Below, piece after piece: positions 44,920 through 54,655 of a DNA stretch of 64,000 nucleotides (within the stretch, counting starts at the first letter, position 1; the number at the start of each line of letters is the position of its first letter). Position numbers and translations under genes: made by a program. This DNA is from G965200765 sp965200765. Lineage in GTDB: Bacteria; Pseudomonadota; Gammaproteobacteria; Arenicellales; JAJDZL01. Location: positions 620,001 to 684,000 of the forward strand of contig OZ241380.1 of assembly GCA_965200765.1 (NCBI GenBank). Reading direction: 5' to 3'. The notes under the pieces were generated by a model. That model searched no databases. It was not told the DNA's origin and worked only from the letters and a program-made list of their open reading frames with translations.

Positions 44920-45927
44920 TCAACTACTGAACTTGTTGAGATAGTTTTCGCACAAGGCAATAGTGTCGGCAGTGTACTGCAACCCCATGGATTGAGCAAG
45001 TTCAGTTTCCGAATGAGAACCGATCCATGCAACAAGCAGGAGTCTGCGCAACATCACAAAAGTTGGAATTTCAGCAACATCATCATCAGGCAATTCTGTA
45101 ACGGACCGATAACCTCGAACCCATGCGTCAATCAGTTCAGGTACATCCGGACGTCCTTCAATAAAACTTAAGGCAGTAGCGCAGTCGTACATGAACCAGC
45201 TGAAGCCACAATCGTCAAAGTCAATGACTTTGGTAACGTCGCCTTCAATCAATAAATTCGCCAGTCGTATATCGCAATGTACCAGACCCCATCGGTCGGC
45301 ACTTTGTCCGTAGGTATCCAGACGGGCTTTGATTAGTTCGGTTGTTTTCCCAAACAACTCGATGCGTTCTGGATTCATCCCCATCCCGTCTTGCCATCGT
45401 CCCCAGTGAGGTCGTTCGCCCAGGCTTGTTTCAAAATCCCAAATATAACGTTCAAACCAGGAGGGTCGGTTCCAGTTTTTGGAATGATCGTGCATTTGTC
45501 CTGAAACTTTCCCAAGAAGTTCAAACGGCGCATGCAGATCGTCTTCCGGCGGTTCCTCACCGGACTCCCATTCGAACATAACTACATGACGAGGAACAAT
45601 TCCTTCCGCTTTCACCACCTGAATATTACCGTCATCGCTTCCCGGTGCGATTCGCGGCGTAATTACCCCGGCCTCGTTCCGAAGAGCATCCGTCCAGGCA
45701 TGCTCCGAGGCGATTGCAGTTCTTGTGTGATATCCTTCACGGTGCACGCGGAGTGCCCATTTTTGCCCGGTTGATGCTGAATGAACAAGATAGGTTGCAT
45801 TTTCAGACAAATTGATGAGTTCGACGGTAACATCATCAGGCAGGTCATAAAATGGTACCGCATTGACTGCAACAGATTTTAGCAGCTTCAATTGCTCTTC
45901 ATGCGGTAGCTGTTCAAATGGTGTCAT
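44920..45927 (-). CDS. Aminoglycoside phosphotransferase-fold kinase (hydroxylysine/homoserine kinase-like)
   Basis: 335 residues of APH fold. N-lobe: N-L-S-E-N-A-T-Y-L-V and W-A-L-R-V-H-R-E with the ATP-site Lys position taken by Arg. Catalytic loop G-L-V-H-C-D-I-R-L-A-N-L-L, metal Asp in V-I-D-F-D-D-C-G. It starts 27 nt after a class III aminotransferase-like gene. Kinase plus such a PLP enzyme is the pairing known from hydroxylysine kinase/phosphohydroxylysine lyase and from ethanolamine-phosphate lyase proteins. I infer phosphorylation of a small amino alcohol; antibiotic resistance is less likely. Confidence 0.8.
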   Translation of the reverse strand: MTPFEQLPHEEQLKLLKSVAVNAVPFYDLPDDVTVELINLSENATYLVHSASTGQKWALRVHREGYHTRTAIASEHAWTDALRNEAGVITPRIAPGSDDGNIQVVKAEGIVPRHVVMFEWESGEEPPEDDLHAPFELLGKVSGQMHDHSKNWNRPSWFERYIWDFETSLGERPHWGRWQDGMGMNPERIELFGKTTELIKARLDTYGQSADRWGLVHCDIRLANLLIEGDVTKVIDFDDCGFSWFMYDCATALSFIEGRPDVPELIDAWVRGYRSVTELPDDDVAEIPTFVMLRRLLLVAWIGSHSETELAQSMGLQYTADTIALCENYLNKFSS

Positions 45928-45954
45928 GCTTTGAATCCTCCTTGTTGCATTTCT

Positions 45955-47259
45955 TTATGCGGCTTCAGCCATTTCTGGCTCTTCACTGTTCCGGTTGTTT
46001 GCCGAGTTTTTCGAAAACGCCGACTTCCGCGCCTGGGCAAGGGAAGTATCCAAACGGTTCAGTACCGAGTCGCACAAATCATGGTCAATCAATATTCCCG
46101 GTTTAAATTGTAATACCTTCGGGTCAAGAGAAGAAAATATAGCCCAAACACCGTTGTTGAACAATGCTTTCATTACATGAATGGCTCCTTCGGGGTGATT
46201 GAATTCAAGTCCCATTACAACCCCTCTTTGCCGAATTCCGACAAAAAAGTCGGAGTAATTTGCTTTCAACACCTCGAGTCCATCGCGCATGTACTGTGCG
46301 ATGTAGTGAACCATGGAACGAACTTGTGGCCGCATGGAAATTTCCAATACTTTGGCCGCCGCAATACAACCAAGCTCGGCTCCGCCGAAGGTGGACATGT
46401 GTCCCCAGCCATCTTCTTTCAGCCATGCTCCGGCGCGCTCGTTTACGACCACTGCCCCGATCGGATAGATACCGCCTGACAAGCCCTTGCCAGTAACCAG
46501 GATGTCCGGCTTGATATCATAAGTATCAACCCCCCACATCTCCCCGCAACGCATTAATCCGGTTTGCACTTCATCGGCGATATACAACGTGTCGGTTTTT
46601 TCACAGGCCTTTCTGATGGCGGCCAAATAACCTTCGTTTGGCATTGGAAAACCGTAAGTTGCAGGTATGGTTTCCATGATCACACAGGCAGCATCCCCCT
46701 TGAGTATTTCCCGTTCAATCGCCTCCAGGTCATTGAATGGAACCTTGACCACCTCCTGTTGGGGTGCATCGCTCAGAAACATTTTGGAGAAACGGTCGTC
46801 TCCTACTTGAACCGCAAGTCCGGTGTGGCCGTGATAGCAGTGGTCAATGCAAATGAATTTTCGTCGCTGGGTAGCATGACGAGCACACTTCAACGCTATA
46901 TCAATCGCTTCGCCGCCGCCGGAAGCGTAAATGGTGTACTGCAGTCCTTCCGGTGTATATTCGGCAAGCATTTCGGCGACATGAGTTCTCATCAACGACG
47001 GAAAATGATGGTTGCCGATGTCGAAGTACTTCATGCCTTCCTTGACTGCTTCAATGACTTCCGGGTTGCGATGTCCCAGATTGTAGGTGCCACCGTTCAG
47101 ATGAACATCAATGAGTCGCTTGCCATCCATGTCGTACAAGTAATAGCCTTCCCGTCGGTCAATCACAAGATCAACCCCGAAGTTCTGCCAGTCCGAGGTC
47201 TTGCCCGGATTCCAGTGTTCCTTGGTACGCTCAAGAAATTCTTGTTTGGTTTCTGTCAT
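45955..47259 (-). CDS. Class III PLP-dependent aminotransferase or phospho-lyase
   Basis: 434 residues from the ATG at 47259, fixed by the upstream GGGAG; an upstream extension to 47442 looks untranslated. Motifs: D-V-H-L-N-G-G-T-Y-N-L-G-H, A-S-G-G-G-E-A-I-D-I-A-L-K, cofactor Asp in I-A-D-E-V-Q-T-G, and the Schiff-base Lys in V-T-G-K-G-L-S-G-G. Most of the family transfer amino groups. Because it is paired with an APH-fold kinase 27 nt downstream, elimination of phosphate from a phosphorylated amino alcohol is a good alternative. Confidence 0.88.
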   Translation of the reverse strand: MTETKQEFLERTKEHWNPGKTSDWQNFGVDLVIDRREGYYLYDMDGKRLIDVHLNGGTYNLGHRNPEVIEAVKEGMKYFDIGNHHFPSLMRTHVAEMLAEYTPEGLQYTIYASGGGEAIDIALKCARHATQRRKFICIDHCYHGHTGLAVQVGDDRFSKMFLSDAPQQEVVKVPFNDLEAIEREILKGDAACVIMETIPATYGFPMPNEGYLAAIRKACEKTDTLYIADEVQTGLMRCGEMWGVDTYDIKPDILVTGKGLSGGIYPIGAVVVNERAGAWLKEDGWGHMSTFGGAELGCIAAAKVLEISMRPQVRSMVHYIAQYMRDGLEVLKANYSDFFVGIRQRGVVMGLEFNHPEGAIHVMKALFNNGVWAIFSSLDPKVLQFKPGILIDHDLCDSVLNRLDTSLAQARKSAFSKNSANNRNSEEPEMAEAA

Positions 47260-47543
47260 GCTTGTCTCCCGCGGTTTCACGCAATCGGAGTAGGATTTCT
47301 GTTCATGGCATGTAAAGATAGACGATTCAATCAAGGAAAACTTGACACTTGACGGCAAATTGTTGATATAGCAAGTGTGAGGCGATGGTTCAGCGGTTGC
47401 AATGAATTCAGTGTATATCTGGCGCATCGAATATTTTTGCAACTCAAATTAATGGCCTGGATACATTCAACCCAACAAAATTGCGGCAGACTGTAAAATT
47501 GTAGGCAAGCATTCAACAAATTGAACTACAGGAGGTGTTATTC

Positions 47544-48323
47544 ATGCTTACATCGGTAGAAAACAGATCGGTTGTTGTTACGGGGTCCAGCAAGGGCATT
47601 GGTAAAGGCATCGCGCAAGTCTTCGCAAATCAAGGTGCGAAAGTTCTCGTCGTTGCAAGAAATTTGTCTGATGCTGAAGCAACAGCAGAAGAAATCAACA
47701 ACTCTGGCGGTACAGCATCTGCATTTTCAGCAGATGTGACCAAAGAACAGGATATGAACGCGATGGCAAGTACTGCGGCTGAACGACACGGTGGTATTGA
47801 TGTTCTTTGCGCCAATGCTGGAATTTTTCCGCAAAGCCATCTTGAGAACATGGATGGCGATGAATGGGATTTGGTGCTGGGCACCAATCTAAAGGGTATG
47901 TTTCTCTCAATCAAAGCTTGTCTGCCACACTTGAAGAGCAGTGACTACGGACGAATCATTTTGACTTCTTCTATCACTGGTCCGATTACCGGATATCCCG
48001 GATGGACGCATTACGGCGCGAGCAAGTCGGGGCAACTGGGGTTTATGAAAACTGCTTGCATGGAGTTTGCAAAGTATGGCATCACCGTCAATGCAGTCAT
48101 GCCAGGCAATATTGTTACCGAGGGGTTGACCGGACTAGGAGAAGACTATCTGGAGACCATGGCGGCTTCAATTCCGCTCAAACGACTGGGCGCGGTGGAA
48201 GACATTGGCAATGCAGCGTTATTTTTTGCGTCAAAAGAAGCAGGCTACGTCACCGGTCAGACGATTGTTGTCGACGGCGGTCAAACCATACCGGAGTCAA
48301 TCGAAGCACTTGAAGAAGCCTAG
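47544..48323 (+). CDS. Short-chain dehydrogenase/reductase (FabG-like)
   Basis: 259 residues from ATG 47544, preceded by a perfect AGGAGG (47530-47535) 8 nt away. NAD(P)-binding T-G-S-S-K-G-I-G-K-G-I, then N-A-G-I, the catalytic Ser in L-T-S-S-I-T-G-P and the Y-G-A-S-K tetrad. The C terminus ends with V-T-G-Q-T-I-V-V-D-G-G-Q. V-A-R-N after the second strand suggests NADP(H). It is divergent from the aminotransferase gene across 284 nt and may act on the same pathway, but the substrate is unknown. Confidence 0.9.
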   Translation: MLTSVENRSVVVTGSSKGIGKGIAQVFANQGAKVLVVARNLSDAEATAEEINNSGGTASAFSADVTKEQDMNAMASTAAERHGGIDVLCANAGIFPQSHLENMDGDEWDLVLGTNLKGMFLSIKACLPHLKSSDYGRIILTSSITGPITGYPGWTHYGASKSGQLGFMKTACMEFAKYGITVNAVMPGNIVTEGLTGLGEDYLETMAASIPLKRLGAVEDIGNAALFFASKEAGYVTGQTIVVDGGQTIPESIEALEEA

Positions 48324-48364
48324 TCTGCCCGGAAATTTCAGACACTTCATCCTTAATTACCCGT

Positions 48365-48384
48365 GCACTGTGTTATGACAGTGC
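48365..48384 (+). terminator. Hairpin downstream of the SDR gene
   Basis: Perfect arms GCACTGT (48365-48371) and ACAGTGC (48378-48384) with a 6-nt loop, 42 nt after the stop. It is flanked by CCC and GGGG that can extend the stem past a bulge. The T-rich stretch comes some 15 nt later, so termination strength is uncertain. Confidence 0.45.
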
Positions 48385-48568
48385 AGGGGTAAGCGACGTT
48401 TCTTGTTTTGTCATCGGGACGGATGCCCGCACTGTTCAGTGCTGGTCCATCGAAATTAAGTTGAAGGGATGTAGTAGTGAGTATGTGAGTCAGATGTAGC
48501 TGGTGCGGAAGGACGGGAGGTATCCGGGTGAGATTCTCGGTCATTTGAGAACCGCTAGTGACATGTAA

Positions 48569-48688
48569 TACAATGGTCGGTATCATTACTTGGGCTTGTT
48601 CTTTGAAAATGTGCTTGGTGCACATGAAAAATTTGTGAAAGAAGCGTTAAAGTACAGAAGAAAAGAAATGAGGCAGGATGAAATCTGA
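48569..48688 (+). other. Possible coding remnant in the gap before the AlbA_2 gene
   Basis: The 406-nt gap 48324-48729 has no full gene. From a TAA at 48566 a 39-codon protein-like stretch runs to TGA 48688 (Y-L-G-L-F-F-E-N-V-L-G-A-H, then E-A-L-K-Y-R-R-K-E-M). There is no usable start. It may be the tail of a deleted gene. The preceding 48400-48560 is G-rich and hairpin-forming and could be a structured RNA relic; I cannot place either. Confidence 0.25.
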
Positions 48689-48729
48689 ATAACTTCTGCC
48701 ATATTGTCAATATTTTCTGAAATTCATGT

Positions 48730-50193
48730 ATGAAAAAACATCATAATATTGACTATACAACCAGTTTGGTTCTGGGCCTGTGCAAACATCCTCACGAAAC
48801 AGAATGGGTTAAGTTCAAGGTAAATTATCGTAACCCTGAGAGAATTGGGGAATATATTTCGGCTCTCTCGAATACAGCAGCTCTGCATGGAAAAACTCAT
48901 GGATACATGGTTTGGGGTGTCAAAAATGGGTCGCAAGAAATTGTAGGCACGAATTTTTCGCCTTTCACCGCAAAGAAAGGAAATGAACCATTGGAGACTT
49001 GGCTGTATAAACGACTTAACCCAGCTATAAATTTTCAATTTTATGAGACCTGCATTGATTCCAAAAAATTAGTATTGCTTGAGGTTTTTCCTGCAACAAA
49101 TCGTCCTGTTGCATTCTCTCGCGTTCGATACATTCGATTTGGTTCTTCAACACGAAAATTAAACGACTTTCCAGAGAAGGAAAGAATACTTTGGAGTGTC
49201 TTTGACCATGTACCCTTTGAGAAAATGGTCACTTCAGTGCACGAAAGCGATGATTCCATATTGAACATGATTGACTATCCGTCGTATTTCGTGCTTCTGA
49301 ATTTACCTATTCCAGAACGTTTGACTGTGCTTGAATCCCTTCAACAAGAAGGTTTAATTCAGCGCAGTGATACAGGTGGTTGGAAAATTACAAATTTGGG
49401 GGGAATATTGCTTGCCCGACAATTGAGTGATTTTCAAAATTTAGGCCGAAAAGCTTTGAGAGTTATTCGATATGAAGGTTCTGGAAGAAGGGGGTCTGCC
49501 CGAGAAAAAATATTTGATACCGGGTATGCATCGGGATTCGAGACGATGATGGGATATATTGATGGCCAATTGCCAGTTCATGAATATATTGAATTTGCAC
49601 GACGTAAAGAAGAGAGAATGTTTCCGAGTGATGCAGTTCGTGAACTAGTGGCAAATGCCTTGATTCATCAAGATTTTTCAATTACCGGCAGTGGCCCCAT
49701 GGTAGAAATTTTTGATGAAAGAATTGAAATTTCCAACCCCGGAAAATCGCTTGTAGATTCACAACATTTTTTAGATGCCAGTCCAAAATCTCACAATGAA
49801 AATCTAGCGTCTCTAATGCATCGATTTGATTTTTGTGAAGAACGAGGCGTTGGGATAGACAAGGTGGTGAGTCTTGTTGAAATCAATCAACTGCCTGCGC
49901 CGCGAATTGAGACAACCCCGGATTACACTCGAATAACACTATACGGCCCCAAGCCGTTTGCTGACATGTCACAGTCAGAACGTATCCAAGCTTGTTACTT
50001 GCATGCGAGTTTGAAATTTATTGAAGACGGCAGACTGACAAATTCTTCATTGAGGGAAAGATTTGGAGTAGCTGCAAAAAACAAGGCAATCATCTCTCGT
50101 TGCATTAGAGAGGCAGTTGATGCAGAACTGATTAAGCCTTTCAATGAAAGTTCATCTCGAAAATTCATGAGTTATGTTCCTTTTTGGGCATAA
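48730..50193 (+). CDS. AlbA_2 (Schlafen-type) plus HATPase_c_4 protein
   Basis: 487 residues. The N-terminal AlbA_2 domain reads H-E-T-E-W-V-K-F-K-V-N and then a segment S-A-L-S-N-T-A-A-L-H-G-K-T-H-G-Y-M-V-W-G-V. Next, R-P-V-A-F-S-R-V-R-Y-I-R-F-G-S-S-T. The GHKL-type ATP site is E-L-V-A-N-A-L-I-H-Q-D-F, with E-I-S-N-P-G-K and E-E-R-G-V-G-I-D. A winged-helix tail follows. Such proteins are annotated as RecG-like helicases but are ATP-dependent regulators or defence factors. It abuts repeat array 2, which begins about 12 nt after its stop. Confidence 0.85.
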   Translation: MKKHHNIDYTTSLVLGLCKHPHETEWVKFKVNYRNPERIGEYISALSNTAALHGKTHGYMVWGVKNGSQEIVGTNFSPFTAKKGNEPLETWLYKRLNPAINFQFYETCIDSKKLVLLEVFPATNRPVAFSRVRYIRFGSSTRKLNDFPEKERILWSVFDHVPFEKMVTSVHESDDSILNMIDYPSYFVLLNLPIPERLTVLESLQQEGLIQRSDTGGWKITNLGGILLARQLSDFQNLGRKALRVIRYEGSGRRGSAREKIFDTGYASGFETMMGYIDGQLPVHEYIEFARRKEERMFPSDAVRELVANALIHQDFSITGSGPMVEIFDERIEISNPGKSLVDSQHFLDASPKSHNENLASLMHRFDFCEERGVGIDKVVSLVEINQLPAPRIETTPDYTRITLYGPKPFADMSQSERIQACYLHASLKFIEDGRLTNSSLRERFGVAAKNKAIISRCIREAVDAELIKPFNESSSRKFMSYVPFWA

Positions 50194-51512
50194 ATCTCGC
50201 TTGTAATTGATTGGAATCGCAAGTTTCAACCCTGAATTTCTGTAACTTGTTGATTTTGTGGAATAAGTTTAATTGATTGAAATTGGTTGATCAAGCGAAT
50301 GGAGTAGTATTTTCCATCTCGGAAGCCAGCGGTGTCGGCTACTGAAAGTGCGCTTCGTCAGCAATGCTTTCTGGCTGTGCAAGTCGGGCAGTGCCTTTGC
50401 AACTGATGCTGGAGTTGGTGCGTGAGAGGGTCAAGCGGCATGCGTGCAACTGAAGAAAGTTATGCTTGAAATTTCATGAGCCATGCTTGCTGATGGACAT
50501 GGATTTCGTTTTAATTGATTGGAATCGCAGGTATCAACCTTGAATTTCTGTAACTTGTTGATTTTACAGAATAAGTTTTATTGATTGAAATTGGTTGATC
50601 AAGCGACTGGAGCAGTGTTTTCCATCTCGCAAGCCAGCGGTGTCGGCTACAGAAAGTGCGCTTCGTCAGCGATGCTTTTCGGCTGTGCAAGTCGGGGAAT
50701 GCCTGCGCAACGGAAGTTGTTGCTGAGGCGGGAGAGAGTGAAACGATGTGTGTGCAAATGAAGAAAGTTTTGCTTGAAATTTCATGAGGCACGCTTGCCT
50801 TCGGACACGGATTTCGTTTTAATTGATTGGAACCACAGGTTTCAACCTTGAATTTCTGTAACTTGTTGATTTTATGTAATAAGTCTAATTGATTGAAACC
50901 GATTGCTCAAGCGAATATGGCAGTGTTTTCCATCTCGCAAGCCAGTGGTGCCGGCTACAGAAAGTGCGCTTCGTCAGCGATGCTTTTCGGTTGTGTAAAT
51001 CGGGGAATGCCTGCATATCTGAAGCTGGTGGTAAGGCGGGAGAAGGTGAATTGGCGTATGTGCAAATGAAGATATTTCTGCCTGAAATTTCACGAGCCAT
51101 GCTTACCGGCGGACATGGATTTCGTTTTAATTGATTGGAATCGCAAGTTTCAACCCCGAATTTCTGTAACTCGTTGTTTTTACGGAATAAGTTTAATTGA
51201 TTGAAATTGGTTGATTAAGCGACTGGAGCAGTGTTTTCCATCTCGCAGACCAGTGGTGTCAGCTACAGGGAGTGTGCTTCATCAGCGATGCTTTCCGGCT
51301 GTATAATTCGAGAAATGCTTGCACGACTGAAAGCAGGTGCTGAAACGGGAGAGGTGAAACGGCGCTTTAAGCCTGAAAACCGCAGACTCTTGGGGAAGAA
51401 AAATTCAGATACACAATTTTGCCTTGTCTAGATGGTTGCCGTAATCCGCGTGCTCAGTAATTCTGTACTGAATGAGGCTTCATGATTCAACTGCTTTTTT
51501 GGTGAGGCTCAC

Positions 51513-52784
51513 CTACTCACATTCCACGAAGCTGAGAAAGGTTTGAATTCGTGTTACTTCAGGGTCGTTTTCGCCAAGAATTCCAATCAATAATTGAAGA
51601 GATTCCCTTGCTTGGTCGTATTCGCTGTCTTGTATTTCGTCACTGATTTGGTGGAGCAATTGTTCCACTTCTTCCGCACGTGGAGACACTTCCATTATTT
51701 CTTCAAGTATGCGACTTGAATCAACACCATAAGAATAAGGAAGTGAATATATTTTGTTTTCTTCAATACTATGAATATTATCAGATTTGACTTCGCCAAT
51801 CACTTGCGGAGAATTAGTCGTTGCAATAAACTGACACTTTGGGAAAACTTCCATGAGGTCATGTACAATTTTTCGCTGATATCTGGGATGCAAATGAAGT
51901 TCAATCTCATCGATCAATACTACTGCCCCGGCATCGACGACAGGATTGGCAAGTGTCGGATTGGCCAGAGAGAGTCGACGAACGATATCGAAAACAATTA
52001 TAAATAGTCTTCGCTCTCCTTCTGGAAGATTTCGGACTGGAATCGTGCACCTGCTATTTTGAATGAACAGTTCCTTTTGATTCTTACCGCCAACAACAAG
52101 ACTCTTGTAATTGGGGAGGAATCGGGTCAGCGTATTTTCAATCGTTTCCGAAATTGCTTTTGACAGGATAAACATCGAGTCTGACTCTGTCTTCACTTGC
52201 AACCACTGTCCAAGCTCACCAAGATTCACCCCTCGGTCAGACAATGCTCCCGAAAATGCAAGACTCGTCCCACAATTTGAAACTTTCCTTTCAATTCCGT
52301 TCCTGTATAGACTTGCTGCTTGAGTCGAAAAATGAATCGCAAGCGGAGAATAGTCAGCTCGACCGGGTATTTCCTGTTTGTGAACATTATCTGCGTAGGG
52401 TGGTTTTAACTGTCGGTCAAAGATTTGAGATACGCCAGTTAGTGGCTCGAATTTTCGTACCGCCTTCCTTTCTGGGCACTTTGTGTACGAAAACAAATAA
52501 TCCACAGTTCCATGTTGCACTTGACATTCAATTTTTTGAGAAAAATCTTTAATGACAGATTCACTTGACAAATCAACCTTTACAAGAGACCTTACCTTGC
52601 CGACACGAGAAACAATTGATGACAGACACAATCTCAATGCATCAAGTGAGCTTGACTTTCCAGCCCCGTTCTCACCAATTATCAGGTTGAAATCGGGTTG
52701 GAAATCAAAATTCGCGAAATTGAATCCGCGAACATTTTCCAGTTTCAGATGTTTTACTTTCATAAGTAGTTTTGAACCATGCAT
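51513..52784 (-). CDS. SMC-like AAA ATPase, copy 1 (PtuA/retron-ATPase-like)
   Basis: 423 residues; an internal ATG at residue 8 (M-K-V-K-H-L-K-L-E-N-V-R-G-F) may be the true start. Walker A G-E-N-G-A-G-K-S-S, an ABC signature written L-P-E-G-E-R-R-L-F (Pro where Ser is usual), Walker B V-V-L-I-D-E-I-E-L-H-L-H-P and switch A-T-T-N-S-P-Q-V. The C-terminal helical tail (A-R-E-S-L-Q-L-L-I-G-I-L-G-E-N-D-P-E) is common in ATPases of Septu and retron defence systems. No HNH nuclease or reverse transcriptase partner is visible. It lies inside repeat array 2. A defence role is inference. Confidence 0.82.
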   Translation of the reverse strand: MHGSKLLMKVKHLKLENVRGFNFANFDFQPDFNLIIGENGAGKSSSLDALRLCLSSIVSRVGKVRSLVKVDLSSESVIKDFSQKIECQVQHGTVDYLFSYTKCPERKAVRKFEPLTGVSQIFDRQLKPPYADNVHKQEIPGRADYSPLAIHFSTQAASLYRNGIERKVSNCGTSLAFSGALSDRGVNLGELGQWLQVKTESDSMFILSKAISETIENTLTRFLPNYKSLVVGGKNQKELFIQNSRCTIPVRNLPEGERRLFIIVFDIVRRLSLANPTLANPVVDAGAVVLIDEIELHLHPRYQRKIVHDLMEVFPKCQFIATTNSPQVIGEVKSDNIHSIEENKIYSLPYSYGVDSSRILEEIMEVSPRAEEVEQLLHQISDEIQDSEYDQARESLQLLIGILGENDPEVTRIQTFLSFVECE

Positions 52785-53383
52785 GGGCGTGTCATGAAGT
52801 CCAACGATAAAAGACTTTTCAAGCCAAATTCTACTTCACTATGCAGAGTCATGTCAACTAAATATTCTTTAATGAGTACTTACCGTTGCAAAATATTTAA
52901 AGACGAAATTGCCGATTTGCCCGGGTTGACCAAAAATCTGAAAAATTTACCTCAAATATCACGAACCACGCTTGCTGGCGAACGTGGATTTCGTTTTAAT
53001 TGATTGGAACGGCAAGTTTTGATATTGAATTTCTGTAACTTGTTGATTTTACGAAATAAGTTTAATTGATTGAGTTTGGTTGATCAAGCGAATGAAGCAG
53101 TATTTTCTATCTTACGAACCAGTGGTGTTGGCTACTGAAAGTATGTTTCGTTAGCGATGTTTTCCGAATGAGCAAATCGAAGAAATCCTGTGCAACTGAA
53201 GCTGGTGCTGAAGCGGGAGAGGATGGAACGTCTTTTAAAGCCTGAAAAACGCAGACTCTTGGGGTACAAAAAATTTCAAATGCGCAGTTTTGCCTTGTCT
53301 GGATAGTTGTCGTAAAACGCCTGCTCAGTACTTCTGTGTTGAATGAGATTCCGCGGTTCAACTCCTTTGTTGATGGGTCTCAA

Positions 53384-54655
53384 CTATTCCCTCTCCATGA
53401 AGCTAAGAAAAGTTAGAATTTCCACTACTTCTGGATCATTTTCACCGAGAATTTCAATCAACAATTGAAGAGATTTATTTGACCGATCAAATCCGCTGTC
53501 ATTTATTTCTTCATTGATTCGACCCAGTAATTGGTGTACCTCTTTCGTACGCGGAGATACGTCCATTATTTCCTCAAGTATGCGACTTGAATCAACGCCA
53601 TAAGAATAAGGAAGTGAATATACTTCGTTTTCTTCAATGCTATGAATATTCTCAGATTTGACTTCGCCAATCACTTGCGGAGAATTAGTCGTTGCAATAA
53701 ACTGGCACTTTGGGAAAACTTCCATGAGGTCATGTACAATTTTTCGCTGATATTTGGGATGCAAATGAAGTTCAATCTCATCGATCAATACTATTGCCCC
53801 AGCATCGGCAACAGGATTGGCAAGTCCTGGATTGGCCAGAGAGAGTCGACGAATGATATCGAAAACAATTGAAAATAGTCTTCGCTCTCCTTCTGAAAGA
53901 TTGCGGACTGGAATCGTACCCCTGCCATTTTGAATAAACAGTTCCCTTTGATTCTTGCCACCAACAACAAGATTTTTGTAATTGGGGAGGAATCGGGTCA
54001 GCGAATTTTCAACCATTTCCGGAGTTGCTTTGGACTGGATAGACATCGAGTCTGACTCAGCCTTCGCTTGCAACCACTGCCCAAGCTCGCCAAGATTCAC
54101 CCCTCGGTCAGATAATGCTCCTGAAAATGCAAGACCAGTTCCACCATTTGAAACTTTCCTTGCAGTTCCGTTCCTGTGTAGACTTGGTACTTGAGTTGAA
54201 AAATGAATTGCAAGTGGAGAAAAGTCGGTGTGACCGGGTATTTCTCGTTTGTGAACATTATCTGCGTATGGTGGCTTCAACTGCTGGTCAATGATTTGAG
54301 ATACACCAGTTAGTGGCTCGAATTTTCGTACCGCCTTCCTTTCTGGACACTTAATGTACGAAAACAAATAATCCACAGTTCCATGTTGCACTTGACATTC
54401 AATTTCTTGGGGAGTTGCTTCTGTCGCGGATTCATTCGAGAAATCAATCGTTGCAGGAGACCTCACCTTGCCGACACGAGAAACAATTGATGACAGGCAC
54501 AATCTTAATGCATCAAGCGCGCTTGACTTTCCAACCCCGTTCTCACCAATGACTAGGTTGAAGTCGGGTTGGAAATCAAAATTCGCGAAATTGAATCCGC
54601 GAACATTTTCCAGTTTCAAGTGTTTTACTTTCATAAGTAGTATTGAACCATGCAT
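53384..54655 (-). CDS. SMC-like AAA ATPase, copy 2
   Basis: 423 residues, a close paralogue of the copy 1,871 bp upstream with scattered substitutions, denser in the C-terminal tail (V-S-P-R-T-K-E-V-H-Q-L-L-G-R-I). Walker A is G-E-N-G-V-G-K-S-S; the signature is the canonical L-S-E-G-E-R-R-L-F, unlike copy 1; Walker B I-V-L-I-D-E-I-E-L-H-L-H-P. Both frames are intact, so both were probably under selection since duplication, or the duplication is recent. The same array context and the same lack of an obvious partner gene apply. Confidence 0.82.
   Translation of the reverse strand: MHGSILLMKVKHLKLENVRGFNFANFDFQPDFNLVIGENGVGKSSALDALRLCLSSIVSRVGKVRSPATIDFSNESATEATPQEIECQVQHGTVDYLFSYIKCPERKAVRKFEPLTGVSQIIDQQLKPPYADNVHKREIPGHTDFSPLAIHFSTQVPSLHRNGTARKVSNGGTGLAFSGALSDRGVNLGELGQWLQAKAESDSMSIQSKATPEMVENSLTRFLPNYKNLVVGGKNQRELFIQNGRGTIPVRNLSEGERRLFSIVFDIIRRLSLANPGLANPVADAGAIVLIDEIELHLHPKYQRKIVHDLMEVFPKCQFIATTNSPQVIGEVKSENIHSIEENEVYSLPYSYGVDSSRILEEIMDVSPRTKEVHQLLGRINEEINDSGFDRSNKSLQLLIEILGENDPEVVEILTFLSFMERE

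Noticed and set aside
44920..45927. Aminoglycoside resistance gene
   Set aside because: The APH fold is shared by many metabolic kinases. The operon with a class III PLP enzyme argues for metabolism rather than drug resistance.
51513..54655. Retron or complete Septu system around the ATPases
   Set aside because: No reverse transcriptase, no HNH nuclease (PtuB) and no msr/msd-like pair could be found beside either ATPase copy.
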